From Multifurca ochricompacta (Eukaryota; Basidiomycota; Agaricomycetes; Russulales; Russulaceae), in contig WTXG01000167.1 in NCBI GenBank assembly GCA_022496185.1, positions 1 through 64,000 of the forward strand: 64,000 nucleotides of DNA, given 5' to 3'. The translations under genes and the position numbers were made by a program. Below, in pieces: positions 12,691 to 24,399 of the stretch (position 1 is the first letter of the stretch; each line of letters starts with the position of its first letter). The notes beneath the pieces are model-generated. The model saw nothing but the letters and a program-made list of their open reading frames with translations, was not told the DNA's origin and searched no databases.

Positions 12691-12949
12691 TCTCATAATA
12701 CTCCCACACTTAGACGGCATTTCCCACGGCAGAGGGGCATGAGATGTATGTACGTCTTTTTTGGTTAGCCGATCAAGACATTCTGAGGACTCCAAGAAGT
12801 CGGTGTGGGTGTGGGTCACCACTCATTAACGGCATATGTTGGGAAATTGTGAAGGGGGGCTTAACTACGTACCGTAGTGGCCCAACTTGATGAGAGCAGC
12901 TGAGTTTAGTCAGATAGATAAGCAAGCTACTTATTTAAGTAGTGAGTCT

Positions 12950-15172
12950 TGTGGGTGTTTATACAAAGTACAAAGTACTTGAAGCCTTGGTGCCACATAA
13001 ATCATCTGAGAAGACCCGCCCTAGGACTTGGGTGGATTTGGTCTCTGTCTCCTTTTGGATTTCGGCGCGTGACTGCTTCCCCTTGTGGCACGGCTCACAA
13101 ACGGGGACTCGTCTTTGCCATGGCTTTTTCCACGCCCTTTCTACCATATGGAGAATAGCGTCGGCGTCGATGTTGAGGTGCCCAAGTCGGCGGTGCCGGG
13201 TGTGTAAATCGGCTTCGGCCACTGAGCTTTGTGCAACTAATGCAACGTCATGTCCGGGACTAGCGCTTCGCTGCCTTCAGCTGGGAAGGCTTCCATTTGT
13301 GCGATGTGGACTGTCTCCGGTACTGCTGTATGCGCGTCCATGATGTAGGGGCTGCCCTTAAGGCATCCCTCACAGCTTAGTGTCCAGACTGACTGTATAG
13401 TTGACAGGTATCCTTGCCAATGTACGGATCCAATCCGCAGTGAGTGCGAGGCAAAGTTTGCCCTGAATGGTGAGAGAGGTAAAGAAGAGAGGGAGAGCGC
13501 GCAGAAAGAGTCCCAAGGATAACTAGACTTCGAAGGAGGGTGCGTCGTGCTTTGAACTGATGCGAATCTACTGCTTGCTGGTTCCATTTGACCTTGCGCT
13601 CGATGTCGTCAAGAAGTTCTTTAGCACACAAATGAAAGATAAAGAAAGGGGAGAAATGCCGATTGATTTCTGCTTCTGTTGGCTCACTGGCTGGTCTACT
13701 ACAAGCATTGTATGTACCTTTATATACTTGCAGAGAGACTGAGTTATGAAGCAGAAAGAGGGTGAATTAGGGTTGAAAGAAGATAAGGTGAGATGATGCC
13801 AGGCAATAAAGGCGGAGATGATGTAGACGGGGAGGTAGAAACCTGGCAATTAAGACGGGGAGGTAGTGAAACTGTGTAAGGAATGGACGGGCATGTGGCC
13901 CGGAATGCAAATGTACTGATAAAAGATAATATACGGAACTAGATCATAAGTGCTCTAATTCAGGGTTTGTAATGAAAGAGGGGAGAGGCGATAGATGGAG
14001 GTTTCATGCTCAACGCCCGAGCCATCCTTACACCAAAGCGAACGTCGGCTCCATAGCTAGTAATTTGGGCAACGGATAGGAGGTTTCCGTGCAACTCTGG
14101 GAAATACAGGACATCCCTGAGAATTGCGTCACTCCACTATCCCATTGGCCCTCATCCGGACGTGGATGCGCCCAATTCCTGTGTCAAGGATCAAACTACT
14201 GTCACCAAGAACAATTTTTACTGGGTTTGTGAGAGGCTGGAACTGGAAGAACCAGTTTCGATGGGAGCACATAGTACATGATGCCCCTGAATCGATGATC
14301 CATCGCTGCTCGAGATTGATGCGTGCTGAAAATGCTTGTAGCACTTTGAGTAGGGGTATGGGGTTATCTATCCTCCTGTGTTGCCTCGCCATCCATTGCT
14401 GTGACCTTTGCTGCAGTGTTGGCATTAAAGTGCCTAGGTGCGTTTCCCCCAACATTATTTGCTTTCACCTTGTTCTCCTTCTATAATTTCCAGCATTCTT
14501 CCACCAAATACACACGCTTTTTGCAGTGAGTGCAGTGCTTCTTTGGGTTTTCCCCATCAGATTTTCATTTCCCCTTTTCAGCTGCATTGCCTGAGCGCGT
14601 GAAGTAAACAGTTGCACCAAGGCCCGATTCTTGGACACGCTGCTGTTCGCCAAGGATGACTTGTGACCTGACATGCTCAGTGGTGAGTAGTAGTTGGGGA
14701 TGACGAGGAAAGTATGGTTTTGAGGGTGGATAGAGAGGCTGGTAAGGAGACAATGATGGTGACCTCTAGGGGTTCTGTGTCCACGAGGGTGGTGCGGAAG
14801 GCGTTGTTACTGAGGTAGACTACCTTTTGCTCGCCTTTCCCTTCACAGCGAACTGACAGGTTATTTCAGCACTCCTTGGCCGTTTTGGCATACAGGACTG
14901 AGCTCAGTGGCTTGTCCTTTAGTGACAATGTGATTCGAGCGCATTCCTCACAATCTTTGAGGGCCCATTCTCTGTGCTCCTCAGCTGTTGCTTTGGCGTC
15001 TGGCCTAGGCTCTAATCCGTCTACAACTGATCATAAATTAGAAAGCTCCAATATGACTTTGGCTCTGAACTTCCAGAATGCAAAATTCGCGCCATCCTCA
15101 TCCGATGGGGGAATGTCATGTATGCGTGCTCCCCTACATTCTGTGCCGCTGTTGCCCTAAAGGTGCTTGTGT
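12950..15172 (-). mobile_element. Decayed Copia retrotransposon (Copia-3)
   Basis: Read on the minus strand from right to left, the pieces appear in Copia order. A Gag piece lies near 14820-15110 (FAFWKFRAKVILEL, then EEHREWALKDCEECA). A protease follows at about 14130-14330 with IIDSGASCTM. The linker FPELHGNLLSVAQITSYGAD sits near 14033-14110. The pre-integrase zinc region, with HRRLGHL and CEPCHKGKQ, is at 12990-13220. Every piece has stops or frame breaks. Reverse transcriptase and RNase H are missing. A 612 bp solo LTR (13421-14032) interrupts it. The LTR-like sequence starting at 15173 would be its 5' LTR. Confidence 0.7.
13421..14032 (-). repeat. Solo LTR A1 inserted in Copia-3
   Basis: The block runs TGTACGGATCC ... 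ATCCTTACA, with the 4 bp repeat CCAA directly on both sides (..GCCAA before, CCAAAG after). It splits the Copia protease-integrase linker, which reads through cleanly once the block is removed. The reverse complement recurs at 20392-20948. A TATA-like TATATAC box (about 13721) followed by GCAGAGAGAC faces the minus strand. It shares the ACTACAAGCA..GTATGTAC core with the B copies, so A and B are subfamilies. Confidence 0.7.
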
Positions 15173-15482
15173 TGTACAGATCCAATCCGCGGCGAGTGGG
15201 AAGAAAAGTGTGTTCCCTAAAGAGTAAGGTGAGCAGAGAGCAGAGAGGAGGAAAGAGGGGAGCCTGCGCGACGCAATGAAGTCGGTGAGAGTAGGATCGT
15301 GCTGGATGTTACTGATGACGGTACCAATGGTGCCGATTGACCTTGCGTGTTACGAATACCTGTCAGACAACCATGATGGATTACGATCCATAGGTGACCT
15401 GGAGGAGCGCAAAAGCGCACCACAGTCGTCAAAAGTTCTAGCCTTGGGCTAGAACAATTAATTTTTTGGTCAGGGGTGCTCA
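15173..15482 (-). repeat. Partial LTR A3, probable 5' LTR of Copia-3
   Basis: It starts TGTACAGATCCAATCCGC, matching the edge of LTR A1, directly next to the Gag-side end of Copia-3. That is where its 5' LTR should be. It is cut by the long-inverted-repeat element at 15483, and the remainder was not located. Confidence 0.45.
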
Positions 15483-16306
15483 CCCACCGCTGACATCCCT
15501 AAAGTGGTAATCTTGTCACACGACTGTGATTTGTAATAATATCTATTTTAAAAGGAAGTTATCGTAAATATCATTACAAATCAAAGTCATGTGACATGTA
15601 GACAACATTTTCAACCTAATAGTGAAAGACCGGCTCTGCTCATGCGATGACCTCACCCCCCTCACCTTCATCCAGGAGACGCGGGCCTTCACAAGGCCTC
15701 CTTCGGTGAGACGACCTCGCGAGCTGGATTAAGTCTGGGTTGGTGACATTGGGTAGTATGGGTAAGTTCACCTTTCTTCTCCAACACACGGGCTCTCTTC
15801 CCCTCTCCACTCCTTCTCTATTACACACTGTCTCTTTTGTTTCCCTCTACCAAGAGGTTTTGCACATGGTGGTTCCCACCCTTCTCTCATGTTCACAACA
15901 GTGGTTACTATGTACTGGTAGTAGCCGCGTGATTTGAGCAAGGCTTTGAAGCGCGAATAAAATTGATCAAAAAAAAAAAAAACCTAATAGTGAAAATGCT
16001 TAACATCCTCCCTCCTCCTGTCCATGCAATGGACAATAACACTCCCTCTGCTACAAATTTTCTACTGCTCTAGACCCACACATTCTGATGAGAACATATG
16101 ATACACAATAAAAGTCATAAAATAGCTAGACATAGAGTAGTGAGAATGCACGAGAACACCAAAGTTCTTATCTAATTCTTATCTGATCTTATTCCAACTG
16201 ATTTGTAATGATATTTTGTTGATAACTTTCCTTTTTAAAATAAATATTATTACAAGTCACAGTGGTGTGACAATATTGCCACTTTAGGGATGTCAGTGGT
16301 GGGGGA
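15483..16306. mobile_element. DNA element with about 110 bp terminal inverted repeats
   Basis: The left arm 15483-15593 and right arm 16198-16306 are imperfect reverse complements. Both read inward CTGACATCCCTAAAGTGG, then TTGTCACAC, then a TTTGTAATAATAT-rich part. The interior contains a 354 bp LINE-derived insertion and otherwise no coding sequence. I could not find a convincing target duplication, so the superfamily is open. Confidence 0.6.
15628..15981 (+). mobile_element. LINE-derived retroposon, 354 bp with A-tail
   Basis: It ends in a run of about 14 A. It is flanked by the 15 bp direct repeat AACCTAATAGTGAAA (15613-15627 and 15982-15996), the signature of target-primed reverse transcription. 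Its last 80 bases (GTAGCCGCGTGATTT, then GCGCGAATAAAATTGATC) match the 3' end of the LINE at 43157 and of the copies at 21748 and 31361. It is a 5'-truncated LINE or a SINE sharing that tail. Confidence 0.7.
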
Positions 16307-16392
16307 GAGTTCCTGAACGGTCTCTGGTTTCCCCTACGGCCTCTTTAACTTAGAACTTTACTTTGTTTTTTCCCTCTCGGGTTTTACACTAT

Positions 16393-17163
16393 TGTACGAT
16401 CGCGAGACCGTATGAGTTCATTGCGGAGAAAGGTTCCGCGAGAAGAGGGAAAGAGAATAAGATGCTGAAGTCGTCGAAAGTGCTGATGTGCCGAAATGCT
16501 TGATAGGCTGAAATGTGTTGATATGTCAAATACGTCAAAGGCTTGCTGGCTTTGGCTGTTTTTGCTGGCTTTTTGCTGGTTTGCTGATTTGCTGGTTTGC
16601 TGGTTTTTGCTGGCTTTGCTGGTTTGCTGGCTTTGCTGGCTTTTCTGCTGCTGGGTCCGCTGACCTTGTGCTTGTCGTCGTCGTGATGGTTGCTTAGCAC
16701 TCAAAAGGAGAAAGAGAGAGAGAGAATGACCGTAGATTGCGCTTCTGCTAGGTGATCCTACTACAAGCAAGTATGTACCTTTAAATACCTGTAGAGAGAC
16801 CTAAGAGAAGTGTAGTGATGAAGTAGAATTTATGAAGAAAGAGGTTAAAGCCTGAGAGGCGAGATGAAAGAGAGGGCAATAAAGACAAAACCGGATGAAA
16901 AGGAATGAACGAGCAGGCGGCCCAGAACGCAAATAGTCTAAAGATAATGTTTCGTGCTATGTATCGATCGCATTTGTACCGTATCAAAGACGAAACCAAG
17001 GTCAAATTGATGTCAGAATCTTTATTAGCAGAACTTTTAATGAAGAGAGCAAACTGGTCCAGCCAGAAGTGGTGACATTCGAGAGAAAGGGTTGAAGGCG
17101 TGAGAAGGTAAGGCGGGCCGGAGCGGGCCGAGGTAGATGGCTTCGGGCAAGCTATCTTTTACA
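16393..17163 (-). repeat. LTR copy B2, 771 bp
   Basis: It runs from TGTACGATCGCGAGACC to ..ATCTTTTACA. It matches LTR B1 (9365) and, reversed, B3 (31571-32280). TATTTAAAGGTAC on the minus strand (about 16777-16789) is a TATA candidate. Flanking bases (CTAT left, GTGG right) do not form a target duplication, unlike copies A1 and B3. It lies just downstream of TPS-2 at the same position B1 has beside TPS-1. Confidence 0.6.
16541..16660. repeat. TTTGCTGG-type tandem repeat in LTR B2
   Basis: Irregular tandem copies of TTTGCTGG and GCTTTGCTGG fill about 120 bp. The matching place in LTR B1 has only one or two units, so the array expanded in this copy. Confidence 0.7.
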
Positions 17164-17435
17164 GTGGCGTGTTACGTAAGGGCCGGGCTGATTTCCTGTG
17201 AGAAGAAACCTCAGCGGCACCTGGCCCATAGAAAATTGGGGCCCCGCTCAGGCTTCCATGTTGACGGCTTTCAAACAACTATTATGATCACAGCCGTTTT
17301 TATAACAAGTTATCATTCTCATTCCATAAAACAAAAAGGTGGATATGGCCATATTCTATATTCTGTGATATCCAGTCTGTAGTTAAACCCGCCTTTAGGT
17401 TTTCGGGCCCATAGACTTGGAGCGTGCCCACGACC

Positions 17436-18699
17436 TTACAACTTGGAGTCATCAACATGCTGGGGGCCGACGTCGTAGTCCTCTGCGCGCGCCTTCGGCA
17501 ACAAAGTCGCACACCGCGTCTTCTGGATCTCTTGCGCTTTACTTCCAAAGTATCGCCCACTTTCAAAGTTCCACTGATCATTCCCCTCACCCAGATAGCG
17601 AACCCGTCCACATATTGCGCCAGCTCCGAGTCCACTGGCTCACCAAACTTCGGAATATCGTTCTCGTATATCTCCATAAACCTCGCTTCCAGCTTCTTAT
17701 GATGTTCGCCAACCCAATCCATGGCCCCTTGGACGTCAGTCTTCTTCTCCTGCATGACAACCGTTATTATATTGTGGTCGGCGTCCCCGCGAGACTGCTC
17801 TATGTTATATGAGGACATATCCTAAGTCAAGCGCAAGTTTGTCAGACTTGGGACCCAATGGAAGCAGGTGCAACCTACATTGGCCACCCAAATCATGTCG
17901 GTAGCCAACATTGATAATTCCTCAATGACAGGGTGGTTAACAGCCTCATCGGGGAGGTTCATTCCTAATTCGACGAGCGCAAAAGCTGGCGCGCCACCAA
18001 TGGTTTCTCTTCTTGCTTCAATGTACTCCTCGATGTTTCGAATATGCCCGCGGTTTCTATCTGCTGCCTGCTTTACAAGTTCTTTTGAGAAAGCGTCGAA
18101 GCTGGCTATGAACCGTTTCTGTGATCCGGGACTAGCCGTCTTGACAGCCAGCTCCCAGTACCTAAATGAATACCTTCAACACGTATCCTCGCACTTTCTT
18201 ATATGCCTTACTGTCTGGTGACCTCGCCGCCGATCCATTCACCTTTGGGACGAGGGACGTGCGGGTTGCGTAGGGCGTCCATAGCGATGTCTGCATAAAC
18301 CTGAGCTTCTTCCGCGGTCGCCCTATCTGTATACTCGTCAAACACGAAGACCATGTTCATAAAGTCGCAACCGGTCCGCAGGCGTGCTTTAGGTAAAGAG
18401 TTAGCATGCATGATAATTTGGTCTCGATCGACATTGACCTACCTTTGTCGTGAAATGGGTACGTCATGCATGCAAGAAGACCTGGCAGGAGTTGAGCCCA
18501 TGAACCGGTCAAAAAATGGGTGGTCCTGGCTCTTACTGAATTCGCAGCGATCAAAGGCGTCCTGAGCTCTGGGGCTGAAAGCCTTAAGGCTTCTCAACCA
18601 CTCTGCGGATGCTGCCCTGACCTCAACGTGGTCAGGACTGATTTGACGAGGCCATTTCCAGTTCTTCAAGGTGTCGGGGAGATAGTATTTATTGGACAT
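17436..18699 (-). pseudogene. Sesquiterpene synthase TPS-2, frameshifted copy of TPS-1
   Basis: Exon boundaries correspond one to one with TPS-1: 18537-18699, 18443-18481, 18212-18386, 17879-18161 and 17436-17821. DEYTD and ND..S...E are both intact and splice sites are conserved. One base is missing near 17583: TPS-1 has CCCTCTCACCC on the plus strand, this copy CCCCTCACCC. The exons therefore sum to 1046 bases rather than 1047. The frame leaves after IWVRG and runs on to a stop at 17300 with unrelated sequence, losing the C-terminal Arg-Tyr pair that senses diphosphate in class I synthases. The lost base is a T, not part of a run, so a true mutation is more likely than a run miscall. Otherwise it differs from TPS-1 at very few residues. 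Confidence 0.8.
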
Positions 18700-19689
18700 G
18701 GTCGAGGGTCCGGTATTAAAATACAGTGAGTGATGAGAGTTTGGATGAGAGGGCGGGATGAGGAGCTTGTTTAACGCATCATGAAGCTGTTTTTAAGTCT
18801 GTGAATGACCCTCATTCCGACTTTACCCTCAACCTGGTCAATTCGTTATGGTATCGGCAAGAAGCCAGACCATGACCAGTGACCCCAATTCCGATGGGCT
18901 TGTTTATTAAGCGTACATTCTGGTCCAGGACAGAAATATTCGCAACCCTCGCTTTCCTGTTCGCTATCATGACACGCCCTCTGCCATTCGTGGACATCTC
19001 AGCCATCCTCCTGGCCAACGAGCGCCATCTTAATTTTACTACGACCAGTTCTCATTTTATATCCCTTCCCAGTTCTACACCCGCTTGTCTGATTCACATT
19101 GCGCGCTACCCTTATTCCGTGGGGGCGTGCACTCGTATATTCAATGCCAAGCCAAATAACTTCCTTGGCGCTGAAAAAATGAACCCCATCGCTAGTACTG
19201 AGGTTGCGTATGAACAAAAGTAAAGGATAATAAATATACTTGGGTAGATAATATCGTTTATGCACAAATTATAATGGTATTGTGTTGGCGGGAATTGGCA
19301 TGCAGTTCCCAAATGGTGGATATGTCTCTTAGAGGGAGGGTAATACAGCAGTAAGGCGATGACACAAGATATACAACGTCTTGTAAAGGTCCAGCAAGAC
19401 CGGAAACGATGAAAGGTTTTCTTGATACTACTTGGTCATGGACCACAGTCCATAATGGTATACGCACTCGCATGGTTTTTTTGGGCACTCTAGATCTTAG
19501 TATCCGAACTCCCTTGGAAGCATTCAAGAACTCATGCTGTAACGGCTGTTACCTGCGTAGGTCAATGGATAGGGGATCGGGTGTTCCGATGATGAAGACA
19601 GTGAAAAATAATGAATTCCTGAGTAAACAAAGTGGTAGGGATACTAAACCTCAAAGGTTTTCGAACGTATCCGCCATATTTGACGTATC

Positions 19690-21040
19690 AGCTCATTCGA
19701 AGCATTTTGGCCTCATCGACACATTCGACATTATCGACGTTATCGACACTCGATGCTTATCAATGGCTACTAAAAAAACCCTTGTCCCTTTACTCTTGCT
19801 CTCTTTCCTCTTCTGCCTCACGATCGTACAGCAGATAAGCCATTATTAAATAAGATAAAAAAACACAGTGAGAGTAAGTCGTTTTATACTACAAAAGAGA
19901 GCATGACGAAATAAAGAAGAATAGGACATTAGACATTATATTTTTGCGACATAAATGAAGGAGTGGAGTGTGTTATGTGTATGGCGCTACCACCCAAACC
20001 GGCTGTCTTGTTCCCCGATTGACCCGGTAGCTACTGTCACATCTCAACAGGCGCCACTCACTCTTACAAGTACAAGCAAATTGCCGCAACAGCCCAGCCA
20101 GTTTCAGGGTCCATTCATTCTATTCAGGAAGACCTGGAGATATGTCTCCCACTTTCCCTGTGATTCGTGTGTGTGCTTCTATTGCTGCTTGGGCCTATTT
20201 CAAATGCTGCAAATTTCATATATCGGATTGTTCAGCCTCTCGGAAGTATCAAAACCCCTACGAACTCGTACACCAGGAGTCGGTTTCAGGTGATTTAGAC
20301 CTATCCCATTCACTATCGATAAGAGATGCATTTTAACTGCCAACCATCGGAAGCAATTCTCCTAGTGAGTATTGACCTTGCCGGCTATTGTAAGGATGGC
20401 TCGGGCGTTGAGCATGAAACAGCCAGCTATCGCCTCTCCTGAATTAGAGCACCACTTATAAGAATATCTTATCATTTTCATTCCGGGCCACATGCCCGTC
20501 CATTCCTTACACCAGTTTCACTACCTCCCTGTCTTAAATGCCAGGTTTCTACCTCTCCGTCTACACCTCTCCGCCTTTATTGCCTGGCTTCATCTCACTT
20601 GTCTCCTTTCAATCCTAATTCACCCTCTTTCTGCTTCATAACTAGGTCTCTCTGCAAGTATATAAGGGTACATACAATGCTTGTAGTAGACCAGCCAGTG
20701 AGCCAACAGAAGCAGAAATCAAACAGCATTTCTCCCCCTTTCTCTATCTTTTTTTGTGTGCTAAAGAACTTCTTGACGACATCGAGCTCAAGGTCAAACG
20801 GAACCAGCAAGCAGTAGATTCGCATCAGTTCAAGCACGATACATCCTCCTTCGAAGTCTTAGTTATCTCTGGGACACCTTCTACGCTCTCTTCTACCTCT
20901 CTCCTCTCGGGAACACTTTTCCTCGCACTGGCCGCGGATTAGATCCGTACGGTATAGAACGGAACAGTCATGCTTGGGTCAATGATATTGAACCATAGAG
21001 TCTCACAGTCTCAGTTTTCCATCCATAAGAAAGGCCATCA
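19690..21040. repeat. Inverted repeat arm R1 (partner at 41330-43156)
   Basis: The reverse complement recurs at 41330-43156, recognisable from GACACATTCGACATTATCGA through GATCGTACA (LTR-like end at 19831), the TGCCGCAACAGCCCAGCCAG block, and TCTATGGTTCAATATCATT reversed. R1 carries LTR A2 (20392-20948), which R2 lacks. R2 carries two hAT-type insertions, which R1 lacks. No coding sequence is recognised in the shared part. Confidence 0.7.
20392..20948 (+). repeat. Solo LTR A2
   Basis: It runs from TGTAAGGATGGCTCGGGCG to GATCCGTAC and is the reverse complement of LTR A1. The uninterrupted target is visible in the partner arm near 41450 (TTGCCCGGTATAG reversed). The flank on the right is GTAT, and on the left CTAT, so the 4 bp duplication seen in A1 and B3 is nearly preserved. 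A TATATAAGGGTAC promoter box lies near 20660. Confidence 0.65.
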
Positions 21041-21539
21041 GTGTTTCTTGTCAGTCAGAATACGGATTGCGCAATACGGATGGTGCAATGGAAGGAGTAG
21101 AGAGAATAGAAAGTCGAGCGGGGTGGCAAGAGCAAGAGTTTTAGGGCGATGAAGCGACAGACGGGGACGTTTCTCGAACAGGATAAATTCTAGGGGCTAT
21201 TCTACAGCCCCTTTTATGTAGTTTAATGCTTCACAATCTACATGATGGATTGAGATGGTAAGTAATCTGAGACCAATAAACACAAAAGGCGTCGCGTTTG
21301 CTTTCGCACGCGAACATTCTAGACTGGTGGTGAGACCCTCAATAACAAGGAGGGTGGGACAGGAGTGTAATCGTAAGTATATCATCACAAAGAATCATGG
21401 CAAAAACAAGACTGAAACATGCCCCCAAAGGGGGCGTCCAAAAATTCTCTTCGGGCTCGCACAAGGCGATCCCCGAAGCCAAGTATGGCAGACCAAAATC
21501 CGCCAGGGAGATCATCCACTAATCTAATCTAACTCCATA
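21041..21539. other. Intergenic stretch, no supported gene
   Basis: No gene or known repeat is recognised here. Confidence 0.35.
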
Positions 21540-21950
21540 GACAGGCCGGTAGCGACCGGATTGTTGGGGACTGGACAGCCGGGCTCCTGGGTGGACTCGA
21601 TCTAATGATTGTGATAAGATAATCCAAAGACGCCAGATAACTGATTCAGAGACATTCCACTACTCTGTACGCATTCACTTCAGTTTTGACCACATAAACT
21701 GAAGTGAGTATTAGTTAGTTTATCTTATCTCTTATCTTTACCACATCATTTTTTTCTTTTTTAAATCGAGTTTCAGTACGCGCTTTCAGGGTGGCACCCA
21801 AACCGCGTGGCTACATCTAGGGACAATGTAACTACTATGAGGACAAAGAAGGAGTCGACATGAGAGCCATAGAGTAAAACCCAGGAGGGAGAAACAAGGT
21901 AGACTAAATACTTACCACATCTTATCTGCTATCTAAATAGGTAAAGAGAC
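21540..21950 (+). repeat. Old LTR of the Copia-1 family
   Basis: It contains CACTTCAGTTTTGACC..AACTGAAGTGAGTAT and the TTATCTTATCT..TTTACC block. Both match the LTRs at 33455-33858 and 38306-38709, read here on the plus strand. GGGCCCTGG follows at 21960, matching the position and sequence of the primer-site region after the Copia-1 5' LTR. It is interrupted by a LINE tail at 21748-21911. No internal Copia sequence follows. Confidence 0.55.
21748..21911 (-). mobile_element. LINE 3' fragment, 164 bp
   Basis: On the minus strand it ends with GCGCGTACTGAAACTCGATTT plus an A-rich tail. It is flanked by the 10 bp duplication TTACCACATC (21738-21747 and 21912-21921). It contains the GTAGCC..CG element shared with the other LINE tails in this window. 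Confidence 0.75.
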
Positions 21951-22386
21951 TATAGTGAGGGCCCTGGGAGCGGCTAATGACGAGATTAAAGTTCATTCAG
22001 TCAATGCCGTCGACGGCCGTTTTTTTGACGGTTTGGACGGCATTTTCCGTGCCCGTCCACCGTCCGTCTCGATGATTGACTTGAGCTGGTACGGCACAGG
22101 TACGGCAACCGTACTACGGACCCGTCCATATCGTGAGGTACGGGTACAGCGCGCAGCCCTATATGGAATGGATAGGTCGATACAGACACAGTGACTTGTG
22201 GACGAATACCTCCATGACTGCGGAGATGGGTGGCGCGTTGGCACATAGGGTCAATTCACATGCAGGGAGCGAATTCCCTGCATCTCTTTGACCCCAAGTA
22301 ACAGTAACAGACATCGCCTTCTGAGGCCGAGCGAGGAAAACCTGTCAGGGACGGTGAGGTTCAGGAGTCAACAATATCTGCACTCG
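21951..22386. other. Intergenic stretch, no supported gene
   Basis: A CGT-rich patch near 22015-22160 makes long open frames on both strands but shows no family motif. No gene is called. Confidence 0.35.
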
Positions 22387-22536
22387 CCACATCAGGAAAA
22401 TTACATCTGCTAGCATGACTAGAATGACTAGAAATGCCCTGATAGACTACCCATAATAGTAATGTTTACCATAATAGACAGTCTACCAGGGCATCTCTCG
22501 TCATTCTAGTCATTCTAGCAAATGTAATTTTCCTGA
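22387..22536. mobile_element. Foldback MITE, about 150 bp
   Basis: The two halves are near reverse complements: ATCAGGAAAATTACAT and GACTAGAATGACTAG on the left, ATGTAATTTTCCTGA on the right. TGCACTCG (8 bp) lies on both sides (22379-22386 and 22537-22544). The GCTAGAATGACTAG core is shared with the MITE at 26922-27070. Confidence 0.7.
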
Positions 22537-22544
22537 TGCACTCG

Positions 22545-24399
22545 TTAGTCACAGTACTTTCATCCATGATCACACCTACAATATTTTTCATAAAACGTTA
22601 TGCTCTCACGAAAAATGTATATATGACCATATACTACGCTATCTACTATCTAATCAGCAACGAAACCCACTTTCAACATTTTAGAGTCATCTAGTGAACA
22701 CAATTTAACCTGGACAGCGCCATCATAGACTTGTAACATGTGCATCTTGGAGTCACCAACATATTGTGGGCTAACCACTGTGGTTGCACGGGCGCCTTCG
22801 TTGACAGTAAATTGAATTGTGGATGCTCCTCAACTCGATGAATACTATTTATTGCAGCAGTTTTCCTTCGCTTCTGATGCTCTTTTCATATTGCGTGAAA
22901 ATGGTCACTCTGAAGTCACATTTACCGGTGCCTGATGACAGGAGTTTTGCCAGCTCTTCGCCGCTTCCTACCAGATGCGGGCCCAGTCAAATCGAAATTG
23001 TAAAGGGCGTGATGGTGTGGTGTCACCAACTGCGTTGCGGAACTGGATGTAATATCAACTGCGTTGCGGAACTGGATGTAATATTATCTGACCGACTTGT
23101 TAAAACACCCCGTTTCGATCTTTTGATCGAGATGGGTTAATGAACCTGGAGGAGGGGACTCGGAGGTGAGATCGACCGCCAACTGAGGTGTGATGGCCGC
23201 CTTAAGCTGTGATGGGAGGGACAGGAACAGCTAGGGGAGGCATTGGTGTATGATCGAACTGTAGACTTCGGCACCATAGACTTCGGCGCCATTGTAATGA
23301 GCGTTAGGTAAAATTCAGAGCATCCAACAGCCACCTTAAAACTTGGGAGTGCAGCCGGCCGGTGTAGAATGAATTTGAGCTTGGAGGAAACGCGTGTAAT
23401 AAATTTGACTTCAAAAAGAAAGAAAAAGAGAAGCCTGGAAGAAGGCGAGAAGCACTACCTTCAGAGGCCTACCTATTCAATTGTTACAGAGGATTTGATT
23501 GTTGATTGGAGGTAGTACGGAAGTTCGGGACGCATTTGACTATTCGCGGGGATCAAAAGGCTATTGACCGTAGCCGAGGAAGCTCAACCCTGGAAACCAG
23601 GGACGCAGGCACAGTTTGAGTTTCACCTTCTATCGTTCTTTCCACCTCCCACAACATGCTCCACAGACCACTGTTCTTTCCCATTCCCCATTCAGTATGG
23701 TCATGTTGAAAGTTTGCACCTTTGCGCGGTGATGGTTTCAAGACAAACCGTTGATTGTGACTTTGTGACTTTGTGACTTTGTTTGTCTGCTACCGCCATC
23801 GTGTTCGCTTGCTGCTGTTGTCCTTTCCTGGTCATGCAACGGCTGGGCCACATTGGTCCGGCATGAAATCTGGAGTTAGGATCTGTCAATAGGTGCAAGA
23901 GGTTGGAAAGCTATCAGATAACCTGGGGCAGGGGTGGCGGGGAACTGGAGAGCTCAAAGTCATCGTCACTGTCATCACGTTTACTCTCGGAGTCCCGGGG
24001 TGCTAAGTCCGCTGACATAGTCTAAGGGCAAATCTATGGAAAGGCGCCTGTCCTTGGGAACCCATAACTCGGAAAAAGGGAGGGGGAGAGGGTCAGTCCT
24101 GGAAATAGAACCAACTGTATTGGTTAGTTGAGGGTAAGCGCCAAAACTTGAATTGAATCCCAATGTCCAGTTTCAATCGCCTCCGCCTCTTTACTTCATT
24201 ATGATGGCCCTTGTTTGCTATGCGTGCCATAGCGGGATTGTGTCAGTCAGTGCTGGCATCCGGATACTGTTGCAGGGTTAGCTGTCATCTCGCCAAGCTC
24301 AATTTAGTAAATGACTTGCAAAGACTTCTGTCCTTGCTGGAAGAGCAGAGATTGCTCTCCTCGCCACAGGAACGATGACATGGCTTGGGATCAGCAGCG
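22545..24399. other. Intergenic stretch, mostly unassigned
   Basis: Near 22720-22785 the minus strand reads GTTGGTGACTCCAAGATGCACATGTTACAAGTCTATG in part. This resembles the 3' end of the synthase genes (GTTGATGACTCCAAG, then CTCCAAGTCTATG), so a short synthase relic is possible. A 26 bp unit is directly repeated at about 23029-23090 (CTGCGTTGCGGAACTGGATG). GTGACTTT is repeated at 23758-23780. No gene is called. Confidence 0.35.

Larger units (their letters stand above)
16393..19525. repeat. Segmental duplication, copy 2 (copy 1 is 9365-12690)
   Basis: LTR B, the synthase gene and its 5' flank recur in the same order and orientation at a distance of about 7.1 kb. The gene part is nearly identical. 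The LTR and most of the 5' flank differ clearly more, with indels. Confidence 0.75.

Noticed and set aside
22001..22246. Overlapping open frames on both strands near 22.1 kb
   Set aside because: They arise from a CG-rich low-complexity patch; no family motif, splice structure or conserved pattern supports a gene.
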